Below, piece after piece: positions 26,993-36,610 of a stretch of DNA of 64,000 nucleotides (position 1 is the first letter of the stretch; each line of letters opens with the position of its first letter). The notes below the pieces were generated by a model, which worked only from the letters and a program-made list of their open reading frames with translations, ran no database searches and had not been told where the DNA came from. This DNA comes from Thermotoga neapolitana DSM 4359. Its GTDB lineage: Bacteria > Thermotogota > Thermotogae > Thermotogales > Thermotogaceae. The stretch covers positions 1 to 64,000 of the forward strand of contig NC_011978.1 of the NCBI RefSeq assembly GCF_000018945.1, given 5' to 3'. The position numbers and the translations under genes are program-made.

Positions 26993-28017
26993 AAATTCTC
27001 GTCACAGGTGGAGCAGGATTCATAGGAAGCAACTTTATACACTACATGATGGAAAAACATCCAGATTACAGAATTATCTGTCTTGACAAGCTCACCTACG
27101 CTGGAAATCTAAGAAACCTGGAAAGTGCGTTGAATAGAGAGAATTTCCGCTTCATAAAGGGAGACATATGTGACAGGGAACTGGTCTACAAGGTGTTCGA
27201 GGAAGAAAGGCCAGATATCGTTGTGAACTTCGCTGCAGAGTCGCATGTGGATAGATCCATTGAAGATCCGGAGATCTTTCTCAAGACCAACATCATAGGC
27301 ACACAGGTTCTGATGGACGCTTGCAGAAAGTACGGCATCAAAAGATTCCACCAGGTTTCAACAGACGAGGTGTACGGAGATCTTCCACTGGACAGACCCG
27401 ATCTGAAGTTCACAGAAAAAAGCCCGTTAAAACCCTCTTCTCCATATTCTGCCTCTAAAGCCTCTGCCGATCTTCTCGTCATGGCCTACCACAGAACTTA
27501 CGAACTTCCTGTTACTATATCTCGCTGTTCCAACAATTACGGTCCATACCAGTTCCCTGAAAAGTTGATTCCATTGATGATTATCAACGCTATCCACGAT
27601 AGACCTCTGCCCGTTTACGGAGATGGAAGAAATGTCAGAGACTGGATACACGTGAAAGACCACTGCGAAGCGATAGATCTTATAATACACGAAGGAAAAG
27701 AAGGAGAAATCTACAACATCGGTGGGGAAAACGAAAGATCCAACATAGAAGTGGTGAAGATGATTTTAAAGGAATTAGGCAAGCCCGAGAGTCTCATCAA
27801 GTTCGTGAAAGATAGACCCGGACACGATAGAAGATATGCCCTCGACATCACGAAGATGAAGGAAGAATTCGGCTGGTCACCAAAGATTTCTTTTGAGGAA
27901 GGACTCAGAAGCACTATAAAGTGGTACCTTGAAAACAGAAACTGGTGGGAAGAAATTATAAACGGTGAATATATGAAATACTACGAAAAGATGTATGGGG
28001 AGAGATTGAAAGAATAA
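26989..28017 (+). CDS. rfbB: dTDP-glucose 4,6-dehydratase
   Basis: RfbB/RmlB converts dTDP-glucose to dTDP-4-keto-6-deoxyglucose with bound NAD. The 342-residue SDR has the nucleotide loop TGGAGFIGSN (residues 6-15), FAAESHVDRS, the catalytic STDEVYGD (Thr-Asp-Glu), YSASKASADLL with the Tyr-x3-Lys pair, and NNYGPYQFPEKLIPL. GTG 26989 is coupled to rfbC. A 32-bp gap with GGGGGTGA leads to the next gene, whose composition shifts back to AT-rich. Confidence 0.96.
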   Translation: MKILVTGGAGFIGSNFIHYMMEKHPDYRIICLDKLTYAGNLRNLESALNRENFRFIKGDICDRELVYKVFEEERPDIVVNFAAESHVDRSIEDPEIFLKTNIIGTQVLMDACRKYGIKRFHQVSTDEVYGDLPLDRPDLKFTEKSPLKPSSPYSASKASADLLVMAYHRTYELPVTISRCSNNYGPYQFPEKLIPLMIINAIHDRPLPVYGDGRNVRDWIHVKDHCEAIDLIIHEGKEGEIYNIGGENERSNIEVVKMILKELGKPESLIKFVKDRPGHDRRYALDITKMKEEFGWSPKISFEEGLRSTIKWYLENRNWWEEIINGEYMKYYEKMYGERLKE

Positions 28018-28049
28018 ATAAGAGCTAGTGGGATTGAGGGGGTGATTAG

Positions 28050-28811
28050 GTGATTTCCATAGTTTGTGTCTATAACAAAAAAAACATTTTAAATGAGTAT
28101 CTAATAAAAAGTTTAGAAATCCAAACCTACAGTGATTATGAGCTTATACTGCTGGATAACCGAAGAAATAAATACAAATCCGCCGCTACTGCTCTAAACG
28201 TTGGAGGAAAGCGTTCAAAAGGTGAGTGGATAATGTTTGTTCATCAAGATATAAAATTTGAAAAACCGACGGTTTTGTCGGATATTGTTGAGATATTATC
28301 ATCAAATTCAAGAAAACAGGAAGCAATTTTTGGAGTAGCTGGTCGTGATCCAAAAAAAGGTGTTTTGACAAACATCACCCACGGTTATCCACCAGTAAGA
28401 GCTGGTGAGGAGAATGTGAAAAATGATGTTATAGAAGTACAAACCGTTGATGAATGTCTTTTTATTATTCCGAGATCATTATTTGAAAAATTAAGATTTG
28501 ATGAAACAACAATTGACGGCTGGCATTTGTATGCCGTTGATTATTGCCTAGAGGCATATGAAAAATTTAGGGCAAAATCATATGTAATGGGTATAGAGGG
28601 CATTTACCACAAATCCTCTGGATCATTGGACGAAAGCTATTTTAAGATCCTAAGAAAAGTGAGCAACAAGCATAAAAAAATAAAAAGGATATATACGACA
28701 ATGGGTACATGGCCCACAAACACCATTGTATTAAGAAGCAAGATTTTCCTTCTAAAAATGAAAGTCAAGTTAAGACAAATTTACAAAAAAATAATTTTTA
28801 ATTGGAGATGA
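28050..28811 (+). CDS. Family 2-like glycosyltransferase (StrF-type)
   Basis: The 253-residue protein begins ISIVCVYNKKNILNEYL and has LILLDNRRNKYKSAATALNVG, then GEWIMFVHQDIKF (DxD equivalent HQD), VDECLFIIPRSLF, and a C-terminal Lys-rich helix. This matches the StrF-like branch of GT2, whose members often have HQD in place of DxD. The acceptor is unknown. It is AT-rich and interrupts the rhamnose genes between rfbB and rfbD, which suggests insertion into a pre-existing cluster. GTG 28050 follows GAGGGGGTGATT. Confidence 0.75.
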   Translation: MISIVCVYNKKNILNEYLIKSLEIQTYSDYELILLDNRRNKYKSAATALNVGGKRSKGEWIMFVHQDIKFEKPTVLSDIVEILSSNSRKQEAIFGVAGRDPKKGVLTNITHGYPPVRAGEENVKNDVIEVQTVDECLFIIPRSLFEKLRFDETTIDGWHLYAVDYCLEAYEKFRAKSYVMGIEGIYHKSSGSLDESYFKILRKVSNKHKKIKRIYTTMGTWPTNTIVLRSKIFLLKMKVKLRQIYKKIIFNWR

Positions 28812-28815
28812 GGAA

Positions 28816-29667
28816 ATGCTGGTCCTCATAACAGGAGCCAATGGGCAGCTTGGGAGAGCCTTTCAGGAACTTTTTAAGGAACAAGGAATAGATTTTATCG
28901 CAGCTACAAAGGAAGAGCTCGATATCACAAACCTTCAGCAGATCAGGGAGTTTGTACGGAAAAATGAAGGGATCACCCACATCATCAACTGTGCTGCTTA
29001 CAACAAAGTGGACGAAGCTGAAAGAGACTGGAAAACAGCGTACCTTGTCAACGGCATCGGCCCGAAAAATCTTGCGATAGTTTCAAACGAAATAGGTGCG
29101 GAACTCGTTCATTATTCAACGGATTATGTCTTTTCAGGAAAGAAAGGATCTCCATACACGATATACGACACTTCCGATCCTATAAACAAATATGGTGAGA
29201 GTAAGGTACTTGGAGAAAGATTCGTTATGAGCTTTTCTAACAGATACTACCTCATCAGAACGAGCTGGGTGTTTGGTGATGGTATGAACTTTGTGAGAAA
29301 AGTTTTGGAATGGAGCAAGAAAAGCAAAGTGCTGAGAATCGTAGATGATGAAGTGAGTTCCCCAACGTACGCACCAGATCTTGCAAAAGCAACGTGGGAG
29401 TTGATAAAACTCAAAGCGTACGGATTGTATCACATAACGAACAGTGGCTATTGCTCTCGATATGAATGGGCTGAGTTCATTCTGAACGAAATAGGGTGGG
29501 ATGGAGAGCTCAAGAGAGCAAAGCAGGAAGATTTTAATCTTCCCGCGAAAAGGCCTAAGTTTTCGGTGTTGGATGGGTTTGGATTGAGGGAATTTACTGG
29601 GATGAAGATGGAATCGTGGAAAAGGAGAACAACAGAATTTATCGAAAAATTAGGAAGTGATTACTGA
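28816..29667 (+). CDS. rfbD: dTDP-4-dehydrorhamnose reductase
   Basis: RfbD/RmlD reduces dTDP-4-keto-L-rhamnose to dTDP-L-rhamnose with NAD(P)H. The 283-residue SDR has TGANGQLGRAF (residues 6-16), INCAAYNKVDEAE, YSTDYVFSGKKG with the serine/threonine of the active site, YGESKVLGE for the Tyr-x3-Lys pair, and RTSWVFGDG. Thus all four rhamnose genes are in the window. ATG 28816 follows GATGAGGAA. The end lies 2 nt before the first flippase. Confidence 0.95.
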   Translation: MLVLITGANGQLGRAFQELFKEQGIDFIAATKEELDITNLQQIREFVRKNEGITHIINCAAYNKVDEAERDWKTAYLVNGIGPKNLAIVSNEIGAELVHYSTDYVFSGKKGSPYTIYDTSDPINKYGESKVLGERFVMSFSNRYYLIRTSWVFGDGMNFVRKVLEWSKKSKVLRIVDDEVSSPTYAPDLAKATWELIKLKAYGLYHITNSGYCSRYEWAEFILNEIGWDGELKRAKQEDFNLPAKRPKFSVLDGFGLREFTGMKMESWKRRTTEFIEKLGSDY

Positions 29668-29669
29668 AT

Positions 29670-31037
29670 ATGAATTTGAAAAAGGATTTGGTAAAAGTCT
29701 TAGGCGCTAACTTTATCCAATTTTTGATAGGAGTGGTTAATGGCTTTCTAATACCTGCTGTCTTAGAAATTGATCAATATGCTTATCTAAAAACTTTTAC
29801 TCTTTACACAAGTTACGTTGGTGTATTACATTTTGGGTTTAACGATGGTATTTATTTAAAATATGGAGGGAGAAAAAGACACGAAATAGATCTATCCTCA
29901 CTGAAGTACGAACGTAATTTTCTTCTTAAGTTTCAACTGGTTGTAACGTTAATATTTATTGTCTTGGGTGTACTAAAAAAAGATTTTATAATCATATCAT
30001 TTGCTCTGACAATTGTGCCTTCCAATTTACGAACATTCTTTAACTTTCTCTATCAAGCAATGGGAGAATTTTCAGTATACTCAAAAATTGCAGTCATTTA
30101 TCCAATCAGCTTGCTTACATTTAATTTGATTATAATATTTGTCCTTAATTCGAAAAGTTATATTCCTTTTGTAATATCTTATCTAATAGCACTTTATCTT
30201 CCATACCTTGTATATGAAATAGAATACAATCGCTCGTTTAAAATAAACAATGTCGCTGTTGGAAAAGATTTTTCTGAAATAAAGATGTTGTTTAAAATAG
30301 GAATATTTATAATGCTCGGAAATCTTTCAACACTTCTCGTTTACTCTTTAGACAGGTGGTTCGTCAAGTTGTGGCTTACAATAGAAGATTTTGCTTTCTA
30401 TTCCTTTGCAGTATCGTTGATGTCAGTTATAAACTTAGTGATCTCATCTGTTGCAATGACGTTTTATCCATATTTATCGAGAGGATATACAGAATCATTG
30501 CTCAACAAACTGAAAAGCTATCTTATCATTGTTGGAAGCATTTCATCAACTTCATATTTTATTATAGGTTTGATCGTGAAGGTTTTTCTCTTTAAATATG
30601 TGAAATCACTAGACATAATATCAATACTCTTTGCCAGCTTCCCTGCCACTGCTATTATCAGTGTTTTATATACCAATTTATATAAAGTCAATAAACTGGA
30701 AAGAAAGTATTTCAGGACTGTTGTCACAATACTTATTATTTCTTTCACCTTGAATACCATAGCTCTATCTATCGGCCACAATAGTCAATCTATAGCCTTA
30801 GCCACAACTATCACCTTTTATATATGGCTGTTCTACTCTCTGAAAGATTTTAGAGATCTTCGATTTCATCAGAAAGAATTTCTATTCTTAGTTGTTTATT
30901 TATCTCTGTTCTTTATATGTACTCTTGTCCTGGGATTCATGGAAGGTTTCGTCACTCTTGGAGCGGGTATTTTTCTACTGACAATTACAATTTATAAAAA
31001 AGAATTCATCGAATTGATTGGTGAGATATTTAAGTAG
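29670..31037 (+). CDS. Wzx-type polysaccharide flippase (MATE/MVF superfamily)
   Basis: The 455-residue integral membrane protein has about 12-14 helices and the features of oligosaccharide-unit flippases: GVVNGFLIPAVLE, FNDGIYLKYGGRKR, LYQAMGEFSVYSKI and LSTLLVYSLDRWFVKLW. It would carry the undecaprenyl-linked unit across the inner membrane. It is strongly AT-rich. A C-terminal fragment of a different flippase follows at 31101, and a complete second flippase lies at 32982, so three flippase sequences lie close together. Confidence 0.85.
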   Translation: MNLKKDLVKVLGANFIQFLIGVVNGFLIPAVLEIDQYAYLKTFTLYTSYVGVLHFGFNDGIYLKYGGRKRHEIDLSSLKYERNFLLKFQLVVTLIFIVLGVLKKDFIIISFALTIVPSNLRTFFNFLYQAMGEFSVYSKIAVIYPISLLTFNLIIIFVLNSKSYIPFVISYLIALYLPYLVYEIEYNRSFKINNVAVGKDFSEIKMLFKIGIFIMLGNLSTLLVYSLDRWFVKLWLTIEDFAFYSFAVSLMSVINLVISSVAMTFYPYLSRGYTESLLNKLKSYLIIVGSISSTSYFIIGLIVKVFLFKYVKSLDIISILFASFPATAIISVLYTNLYKVNKLERKYFRTVVTILIISFTLNTIALSIGHNSQSIALATTITFYIWLFYSLKDFRDLRFHQKEFLFLVVYLSLFFICTLVLGFMEGFVTLGAGIFLLTITIYKKEFIELIGEIFK

Positions 31038-31100
31038 AGAACTAGTTTGTAATTTACATATTTATCCCAACTAAGACGTATAGGGATAGGATTTACCTAA

Positions 31101-31667
31101 TACTCTATTCTTGCAATGGTACTCATTTTGGTTACGATGAAGGATTTCGTGCCATTGTTCTTTGGAAGTAAGTTTCTTAAGGTAAAAGATCTTGTGATTT
31201 ATATAACACCCATAATTCTTTTCATATCTTGGAGCAATCTGTTTGGTATCCAGATCATGGTGCCGATGAAGAAAGAAAATTACCTGACAGCCTCCGTGAT
31301 AGCTGGAGCATTGGTCAATTTCACAATGAACCTGCTGTTGATTCCAAACTATCAAGCTTTGGGAGCAGTTATCGGAACAGTTGTAGCAGAGTTTACAGTT
31401 ACACTGGTTCAGATGATCCTGGTACGAAAGCTGATTTCTCTAAAACCTTTATTCTCTCAGATCTGGAAACACATTGTAGCAGGACTAATAACTCTTCTTG
31501 TATTGTTCCTTTTGTCTCAGATCAATCTAAATCCGATCTGGAGGATTGTCTTGGAACTCGCTACAGGTTTAACTGTTTATGTTTCAGTGGAGATGATATT
31601 GAAATCTTCCATAAATACTCTTGTTTTCAGAAAAATCCTTTCGTTCCTAAGAATATATCCCTCCTAA
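31101..31667 (+). pseudogene. C-terminal fragment of a third Wzx-type flippase
   Basis: The frame opens at a stop (31098-31100) and encodes YSILAMVLILVTM, KDFVPLFFGSKF, LVIYITPIILF, NLFGIQIMVPMKKE and SVIAGALVNFTMNLLLIP. These are hallmarks of the C-terminal half of the polysaccharide transporter family (the LFFG-x-KF turn and the VNFxMNLLLIPxYxxLGA helix). About 280 N-terminal residues are missing, and no convincing ribosome site lies before the first ATG (31116). It is not related in obvious detail to the flippase just upstream. It looks like the scar of a replaced flippase gene. Confidence 0.75.
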
Positions 31668-31791
31668 AAATGATCCCAATAGTCTTTTTATAAAGAAAGA
31701 ATCGTTTTTTTCTAATTACTGCTTTTGAGATATCATAAGAGAGGATTTCACATTCTACAAAATCGAAGAACACTGGGGGTAACTTCAAAAT

Positions 31792-32985
31792 ATGAACACT
31801 CTCCTCATCACCAATCTTTTTCCAAAGGTTTCAAATCCAAATTCTGGAATCTTCATTGTCCAAAGATTGAAGCATTACAAGACTTATGGTGTGAACTTCG
31901 ATGCTGTTTCACCAGCCTATGAGAATAGCAAATTGGTGGTTCTATTGAAGAAACTCTTGAAGAAGCAGAATGGAGAATATCCATTGGAAGAATATGAGAG
32001 AGTGAAGTTCAAACCTGTTCTGATTCACAGAAACTTGCATACAGTACTGATGAACAAAATCTCTCGAAGCTATTTTGTAAAGATTGCGGAGCGATTTGTC
32101 GGAGCGATTGAACAATCGTTCGATTTCAGAGAATACGATCTGATACACGCTCACGGTATGTACAGTGTTCCAGCAGGTTTAATAGCAAAGATCTTAGCAG
32201 AAAAGTACAGAAAACCTTTCATTGTCACCCTACACGGAAGTGATGTTAATATTCTCATGCCGCGGAGAAGAGAGATATACGTGTCCATCCTTGAAAGTGC
32301 ATCGGCAACGATATTTGTTAGTAAGGCGCTTCTTGAAAAAGCAAAATCTTTAGGATTTTCCGGCAAAAACGCTGTTGTGATTCCAAACGGCTACGACGAG
32401 ACAATATTCAAACCCATGGACAAAAAAGCTGTAAGAAAAGAACTTGGAATACACAGAGAAGGCTACAAGTACGTGGGCTTTGTAGGAAACCTCATACCGA
32501 TAAAGCGAGCAGATAAACTGGGAGAGATATTCCATCTCATTGCAAAAGAGATACCAGAGATGTTCTTCATCATAGTTGGAGATGGGCCGTTGAGAAAAAA
32601 GATCGAAAAAGAAACGAAAGGCTTGAACATCATCTTTACAGGAAGACTTCCACAGAAAGATGTGGCAAAGTACATGAACGCAATGGATGTGATGATGCTT
32701 CCAAGCAGAGAAGAAGGTTTTGGTGCTGTTGTAATAGAAGCCCAAGCTTGTGGAACATGTGTGATTGGAAGTAGCAACGGAGGAATTCCAGAAGCGATAG
32801 GTTTTCCAGAGTACGTTGTCGAGGAAGGAGATCAATTCGAAGAGAGATTCGCAAAAAGAGTGGTACAGGTTTTAAGGGAAGGATACGATATGAACAAACT
32901 TCTGGAGAGAGCAAAAGGATTTGCCTGGAAATATATAGTAGAAAAGGAGATAGATGTGTACAAGCGAGTGGTGCGGAAACCATGA
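31792..32985 (+). CDS. Family 4 glycosyltransferase
   Basis: The 397-residue GT-B protein has an N-terminal acceptor domain (LLITNLFPKVSNPNSGIFI, HAHGMYSVPAGLIA, LHGSDVNIL) and a C-terminal donor domain (VGFVGNLIPIKRADKL, FIIVGDGPLRKKIE, IIFTGRLPQKDVAKYM, LPSREEGFGAVVIEAQACG). The E-x7-E motif (REEGFGAVVIEA) of retaining GT4 enzymes is complete. It resembles TuaC/WcaL-type transferases. ATG 31792 lacks a strong upstream site (GGGGGTAACTTC). The end overlaps the second flippase (ATGA). The composition is closer to the host average than in the flippase before it. Confidence 0.9.
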   Translation: MNTLLITNLFPKVSNPNSGIFIVQRLKHYKTYGVNFDAVSPAYENSKLVVLLKKLLKKQNGEYPLEEYERVKFKPVLIHRNLHTVLMNKISRSYFVKIAERFVGAIEQSFDFREYDLIHAHGMYSVPAGLIAKILAEKYRKPFIVTLHGSDVNILMPRRREIYVSILESASATIFVSKALLEKAKSLGFSGKNAVVIPNGYDETIFKPMDKKAVRKELGIHREGYKYVGFVGNLIPIKRADKLGEIFHLIAKEIPEMFFIIVGDGPLRKKIEKETKGLNIIFTGRLPQKDVAKYMNAMDVMMLPSREEGFGAVVIEAQACGTCVIGSSNGGIPEAIGFPEYVVEEGDQFEERFAKRVVQVLREGYDMNKLLERAKGFAWKYIVEKEIDVYKRVVRKP

Positions 32986-34379
32986 AGCAGTATTTGAGAG
33001 GTTTTCTATCTTTTTCGTTAGGTACCTGGTTTCGTGCGATAATTGGTTTCATTTCCACTCCCGTCATCAGCTACTTGATCGTGCCCGAAGAGTTCGGCCG
33101 TGCTTCGATGTTCACGTTAGTGTACAATGTAGCTCTGCTGTTTTCCCTTCTTGGACTTGATCAGAGTTTTGTAAGGTATTACTACGAAAAACAGGACAAG
33201 AGTGAAACCTTTTGGAACTGTCTAATACCCTCCGTTGTTTTCGGAATGGGAATTTCAGTAATTTTCATATTGTTTGAAAGACCCTTGAGTGTGGTTTTGT
33301 ATGGAAAACATTACCGCTGGATCGGTTTACTTTTTGCATTATCACTGCTTACTGGAATTCTACAGAGATACAATCAACTCTCCATTAGAATGCAAAAGAA
33401 AGGGATTTTATTTTCCACATTGGATATCATTTCTTCTCTAGGCAATTTTGGAGGAACAGTATTATTTGTGTTGACCCTTTCAGGAAGTTTTTATGCAATT
33501 GTACTTGGTCAGATAGTTGGAAACATCTCTGCCTTAATAGCTGGATTTCTTGCCGATAGATCGTCTCGCAAATTCGCAAAGTTGAACATAAACCTTCTGA
33601 GAATTTTCCTGAAGTACGGCCTTCCTTTTGTGCCTTCTTCTCTCCTGTACTGGCTTTTCTCGTCGATAGATAGAATCTCGTTGAGACAATATTCCACCTT
33701 TACAGAAATAGGCCTTTACAGCGCTGCGTTCAAGATTGTCTCGGTAATGCAGTTATTACAGAGCGGCTTCACCACCTTCTGGATACCCGTTGCCTATGAA
33801 AAATACGAATTGAACAATGATTCGAAAGAGTTTTTCAAAAAGGCGAACACGATGGTCAGTGCTATTTTGTTTGTAGCCGGCATTTTTGTTCTTGGATTCA
33901 AAGATCTCATATTTCTGCTGTTCGCCAAAAGTTACAGAGAAGCATCGTACATCGCTCCATTTTTGATACTCTATCCGATTATGTACACGATCTCTGAAAC
34001 CACTGTTTTAGGTATCAACTTCTCCAAGAAGACCCACTGGCACATTGTCATCACAAGCCTTTCTGCCATTGCGAATTTCCTAGGTAATACGTTACTTGTT
34101 CCCATACTTGGTGCAAGAGGCGCCGCTGTATCAACAGGACTTTCCTACATTCTCTTTTTTATACTGAGAACGGTTATTGCGAAGAAGTATTATCCCGTTG
34201 ATTTTGACCTTGGGAGAATCTATCTGTGCACCCTTTTGACAATCACTGTTGCTGCAGCCGGCACATTTGTGAAAAACTATGCGTTCTACGGCATCCTCTG
34301 CGTTCTAGTGATGCTTGCTATCTTACTGATTTACAGAGATGCGTTTTCCTACATAAAGAATCAACTCAGAAAAAAGTGA
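32982..34379 (+). CDS. Second Wzx-type polysaccharide flippase
   Basis: The 465-residue membrane protein has about 12-14 helices, with LGTWFRAIIGFISTPVISYL, VPEEFGRASMFTLVYN and LSIRMQKKGILFSTLDIISS in the N-terminal half and YGLPFVPSSLLYWLFSSIDR in the middle, all typical of lipid-linked oligosaccharide flippases. Translation is coupled to the GT4 gene. It closes the polysaccharide cluster; no good terminator was found after it. Whether it or the 29.7 kb flippase handles the rhamnose-containing unit cannot be told. Confidence 0.87.
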   Translation: MKQYLRGFLSFSLGTWFRAIIGFISTPVISYLIVPEEFGRASMFTLVYNVALLFSLLGLDQSFVRYYYEKQDKSETFWNCLIPSVVFGMGISVIFILFERPLSVVLYGKHYRWIGLLFALSLLTGILQRYNQLSIRMQKKGILFSTLDIISSLGNFGGTVLFVLTLSGSFYAIVLGQIVGNISALIAGFLADRSSRKFAKLNINLLRIFLKYGLPFVPSSLLYWLFSSIDRISLRQYSTFTEIGLYSAAFKIVSVMQLLQSGFTTFWIPVAYEKYELNNDSKEFFKKANTMVSAILFVAGIFVLGFKDLIFLLFAKSYREASYIAPFLILYPIMYTISETTVLGINFSKKTHWHIVITSLSAIANFLGNTLLVPILGARGAAVSTGLSYILFFILRTVIAKKYYPVDFDLGRIYLCTLLTITVAAAGTFVKNYAFYGILCVLVMLAILLIYRDAFSYIKNQLRKK

Positions 34380-34784
34380 TCTGAAAGCAACAAACAGGGC
34401 ACAAAAGGACTGTTTACATATATTTAGAGGAAAAGAATTCTCCATCCCAGTTCCCGCTTTTACAAATCAGAGTCGCATTAGACACCAAAGTAATCTATCG
34501 AATACACCACCGTACATCACCATACTGTCAAATATGATCTTTTCGGAAAAGCGTTTCAACTGCTATACTTGTGAAAATCCCAGTGGGAGAGATGAAGAAT
34601 TACAAAGACACGGTAGAAACCAGAGGAAGACAGTCTACCTTCCACAGTTCCATCAGATAGCAGAGTCTTTCTTCAATTTTTGTTGTATTATCATTCACTC
34701 CCATTCTGATGTATCATATATCAATACAGAACTTAAAATTCTGGAAATCATTAGTAGAACTTCATCGGAGAAACTATAGTTCGA
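34380..34784. other. Gene-free stretch after the polysaccharide cluster
   Basis: No supported gene was seen in these 405 bp. Short frames exist on both strands, including a minus-strand 34-codon frame reading NDNTTKIEERLCYLMELWK, but none has a ribosome site or recognisable family. The stretch marks the start of the decayed island. Confidence 0.5.
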
Positions 34785-34828
34785 TTTGACCCATCCACAG
34801 GTCAAAATTTGACCTTTCTGTAGGTCAG
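34785..34828. promoter_or_regulatory. Pair of TTGACC/GGTCAA dyads
   Basis: Two inverted repeats stand side by side: TTTGACC-N8-GGTCAAA (34785-34806) and TTGACC-N8-GGTCAG (34809-34828). A near copy of this pair lies at 38681-38734 in front of an HEPN/MNT pair. A minus-strand TATAGT at 34773-34778 could be the promoter they controlled. Confidence 0.6.
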
Positions 34829-34858
34829 TCTCTTTCGAACACAGTACATAGAATCTCT

Positions 34859-35112
34859 TCAAATATCTTCTTTCCTGTAAATAACCACTCCGTTTTCGAT
34901 CATCTTTGTGTTGGATCATCATAAACCACAAGGAGATCGATATCACTGAAGGCGGTGATTTTTCTCTTTGCGTGAGAAGCGAAGAGCACCACGAGTCTCA
35001 GACGATCTTTTCAGCAAGCTCACCAGCCTTGTTGCAACTGCGTCGTCTCGGCTTTCACCGGGGCTTCTGAGATCGTTATCCCTGGCGGTGGGAACTGATC
35101 GACATTTATGGG
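34859..35112 (-). pseudogene. Decayed HEPN/MNT gene pair
   Basis: On the minus strand one frame reads RLVVLFASHAKRKI then TAFSDIDLLVVYDDP, a minimal nucleotidyltransferase core with Gly of the GS motif changed to Ala. A second frame resumes with KMIENGVVIYRKEDI and a stop, which matches the end of the intact MNT protein at 38032 (KMIEGGVVVYKAL); about 33 codons between them are deleted. Upstream, SVPTARDND, LRSPGESRDDAVATRLV matches the end of the HEPN protein at 38333 (PTRYPDALPSGSPRNR, EAERLVNYAEK). So this is a rotted paralogue of the 38.0-38.6 kb pair. Confidence 0.75.
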
Positions 35113-35166
35113 AGCGCTATGGACTGAGAACAGAGATTTCTTTGAACAGCGTGAAGACAAAGGTTA

Positions 35167-36564
35167 CTATTCGTTTCCTTCAAACACTGCAAAGAAGAGC
35201 CATGCCGGTACCGCCACGATGTTTTCGTCTCTGAAGATCGCATCCTGGGTGATGACGATTCCTTTCTTGAAGACTTTCTTCATCCCAGCATAATCGGACC
35301 TGTGTATGTTGTTCTGGAAATTGATTTCAACCGGTATGAGAGAATCTCCGTGTTCGAAAACGAAATCTACCTCATTGCCACGATCCGAATACCAGAAAAA
35401 TGGTCCGTCGTAAAGGTTCATGCCGTTCGGCAAGGTCTTTCCGTTTCCCATGAGATGTCTCAGAGTTAGCATCTCCACAATCTGGGGAAGCTTGATCTGC
35501 TTTCCGCTGATCTCTTCAATGATATCGACCACAACTCTATCGATGGGATACGTCTTCTTCTGTTTCTTCAATCTGACGGTTTTTCTGGAAATATCCACGA
35601 AAAACACGTTCATCAGAATGAAGCTGTAACCAAGATACTCGAAATATTTCTGAATCGTGTCAACACTTTCTATAGCGCCACTGAATATGTCAACAAGGGA
35701 GTTCCATGAAAAACGCTGCCCCACTATATCTGGAAGTTTTTTGAAGATCTCTATGATCTTAATTCTCGACCCCAGGTATTTCTCCGCGTCTCCCAGGATG
35801 AAATCTCGAAAAACTCCTTTCGTGATCTCGTCGATCTTGCCTTCTTTCAGGAAAACATCTATCACTTTTGGAAATCCACCTGTATTCAGGTATTTCAGGA
35901 AGTATTCCTTCAGAAAAGAGTTCTTGAGATACAGAATTCGAAGTTCTTCCTCGCTTTTCGAGAAGATATCATCCACTGACATTCTTTCCACCGAAACTCC
36001 AAGGCTTTTTAGAAATTCTCTGAAGGTGAGAGGAAGATACACCAGGTCTTCACCGTAACCCTTTCTTCCTGGAAGTCTTTCACTCGATCTCTTCAGATCG
36101 AAAGCAGAGGAACCTGTGAGTATGAGGAGGGAATTTTCAAGCAAGCCGATGTCTACCAGATATTTGATGGATTTCTGCCAGTCTTCCACCGCGGTTATCT
36201 CGTCTATGAATAGGTATCTTGTTTCACCGGCTTTCCTTTCGAAAATCTGAAAATAGGTCTTCATCGTTTCTATCAATTCGAACCTATCTTTCACGGCGTC
36301 GCATGTGAAAAAGAAAATGTTCGATGGTTTCACACCGTCTCTTAAAAGCTTCCTTATGTAGAGTTTTAAGAACGTAGTTTTTCCTATCTGGCGAGGTCCC
36401 CTTATTGTGTATATCCCGGGTTTGTTCAGCGGAATCTTCTTGAAGAGATTTTCTGGAAAGTATTTGAATGTGCTGTTTTCGAACATCGATATGTGTCGAT
36501 CAGTGTTTATGACCTCTGGGTCTCGCCACCACGGATTCATAATGTAAAGCTCGTCCATCCTCAC
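35167..36564 (-). CDS. AAA+ ATPase with DUF4143-type C-terminus
   Basis: The 465-residue protein has Walker A GPRQIGKTTFLK, Walker B YLFIDEITAVEDWQ, sensor LILTGSSAFDLKR, and then PLTFREFLKSLG, GGFPKVI and a C-terminal part with YPIDRVVVDI and a nuclease-like GNEVDFVFE...PVEINFQ segment, the order of the ATPase (AAA_14)-DUF4143 family. The D-x(n)-ExN end resembles a PD-(D/E)XK fold with the lysine lost. The family is widespread in archaea and Thermotogales and its role is not established. GTG 36564 or ATG 36558 could be the start. An extended -10 (TGG-TAAAAT, 36604-36596) lies upstream. Confidence 0.82.
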   Translation of the reverse strand: MRMDELYIMNPWWRDPEVINTDRHISMFENSTFKYFPENLFKKIPLNKPGIYTIRGPRQIGKTTFLKLYIRKLLRDGVKPSNIFFFTCDAVKDRFELIETMKTYFQIFERKAGETRYLFIDEITAVEDWQKSIKYLVDIGLLENSLLILTGSSAFDLKRSSERLPGRKGYGEDLVYLPLTFREFLKSLGVSVERMSVDDIFSKSEEELRILYLKNSFLKEYFLKYLNTGGFPKVIDVFLKEGKIDEITKGVFRDFILGDAEKYLGSRIKIIEIFKKLPDIVGQRFSWNSLVDIFSGAIESVDTIQKYFEYLGYSFILMNVFFVDISRKTVRLKKQKKTYPIDRVVVDIIEEISGKQIKLPQIVEMLTLRHLMGNGKTLPNGMNLYDGPFFWYSDRGNEVDFVFEHGDSLIPVEINFQNNIHRSDYAGMKKVFKKGIVITQDAIFRDENIVAVPAWLFFAVFEGNE

Positions 36565-36610
36565 TGCGAACCACTCCCTGGAGAGATTTCATCTTATTTT
36601 ACCATACTCG

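Noticed and set aside
29670-31667. The 29.7 kb flippase and the 31.1 kb fragment as one frameshifted gene
   Set aside because: The first protein is already full length (455 residues, 12-14 helices) and ends normally; the fragment repeats the C-terminal half of the family, so it belongs to another gene.
34534-34779. An 81-codon plus-strand frame after the second flippase
   Set aside because: No ribosome site, no family, odd composition and position in a decayed region; not supported as a gene.
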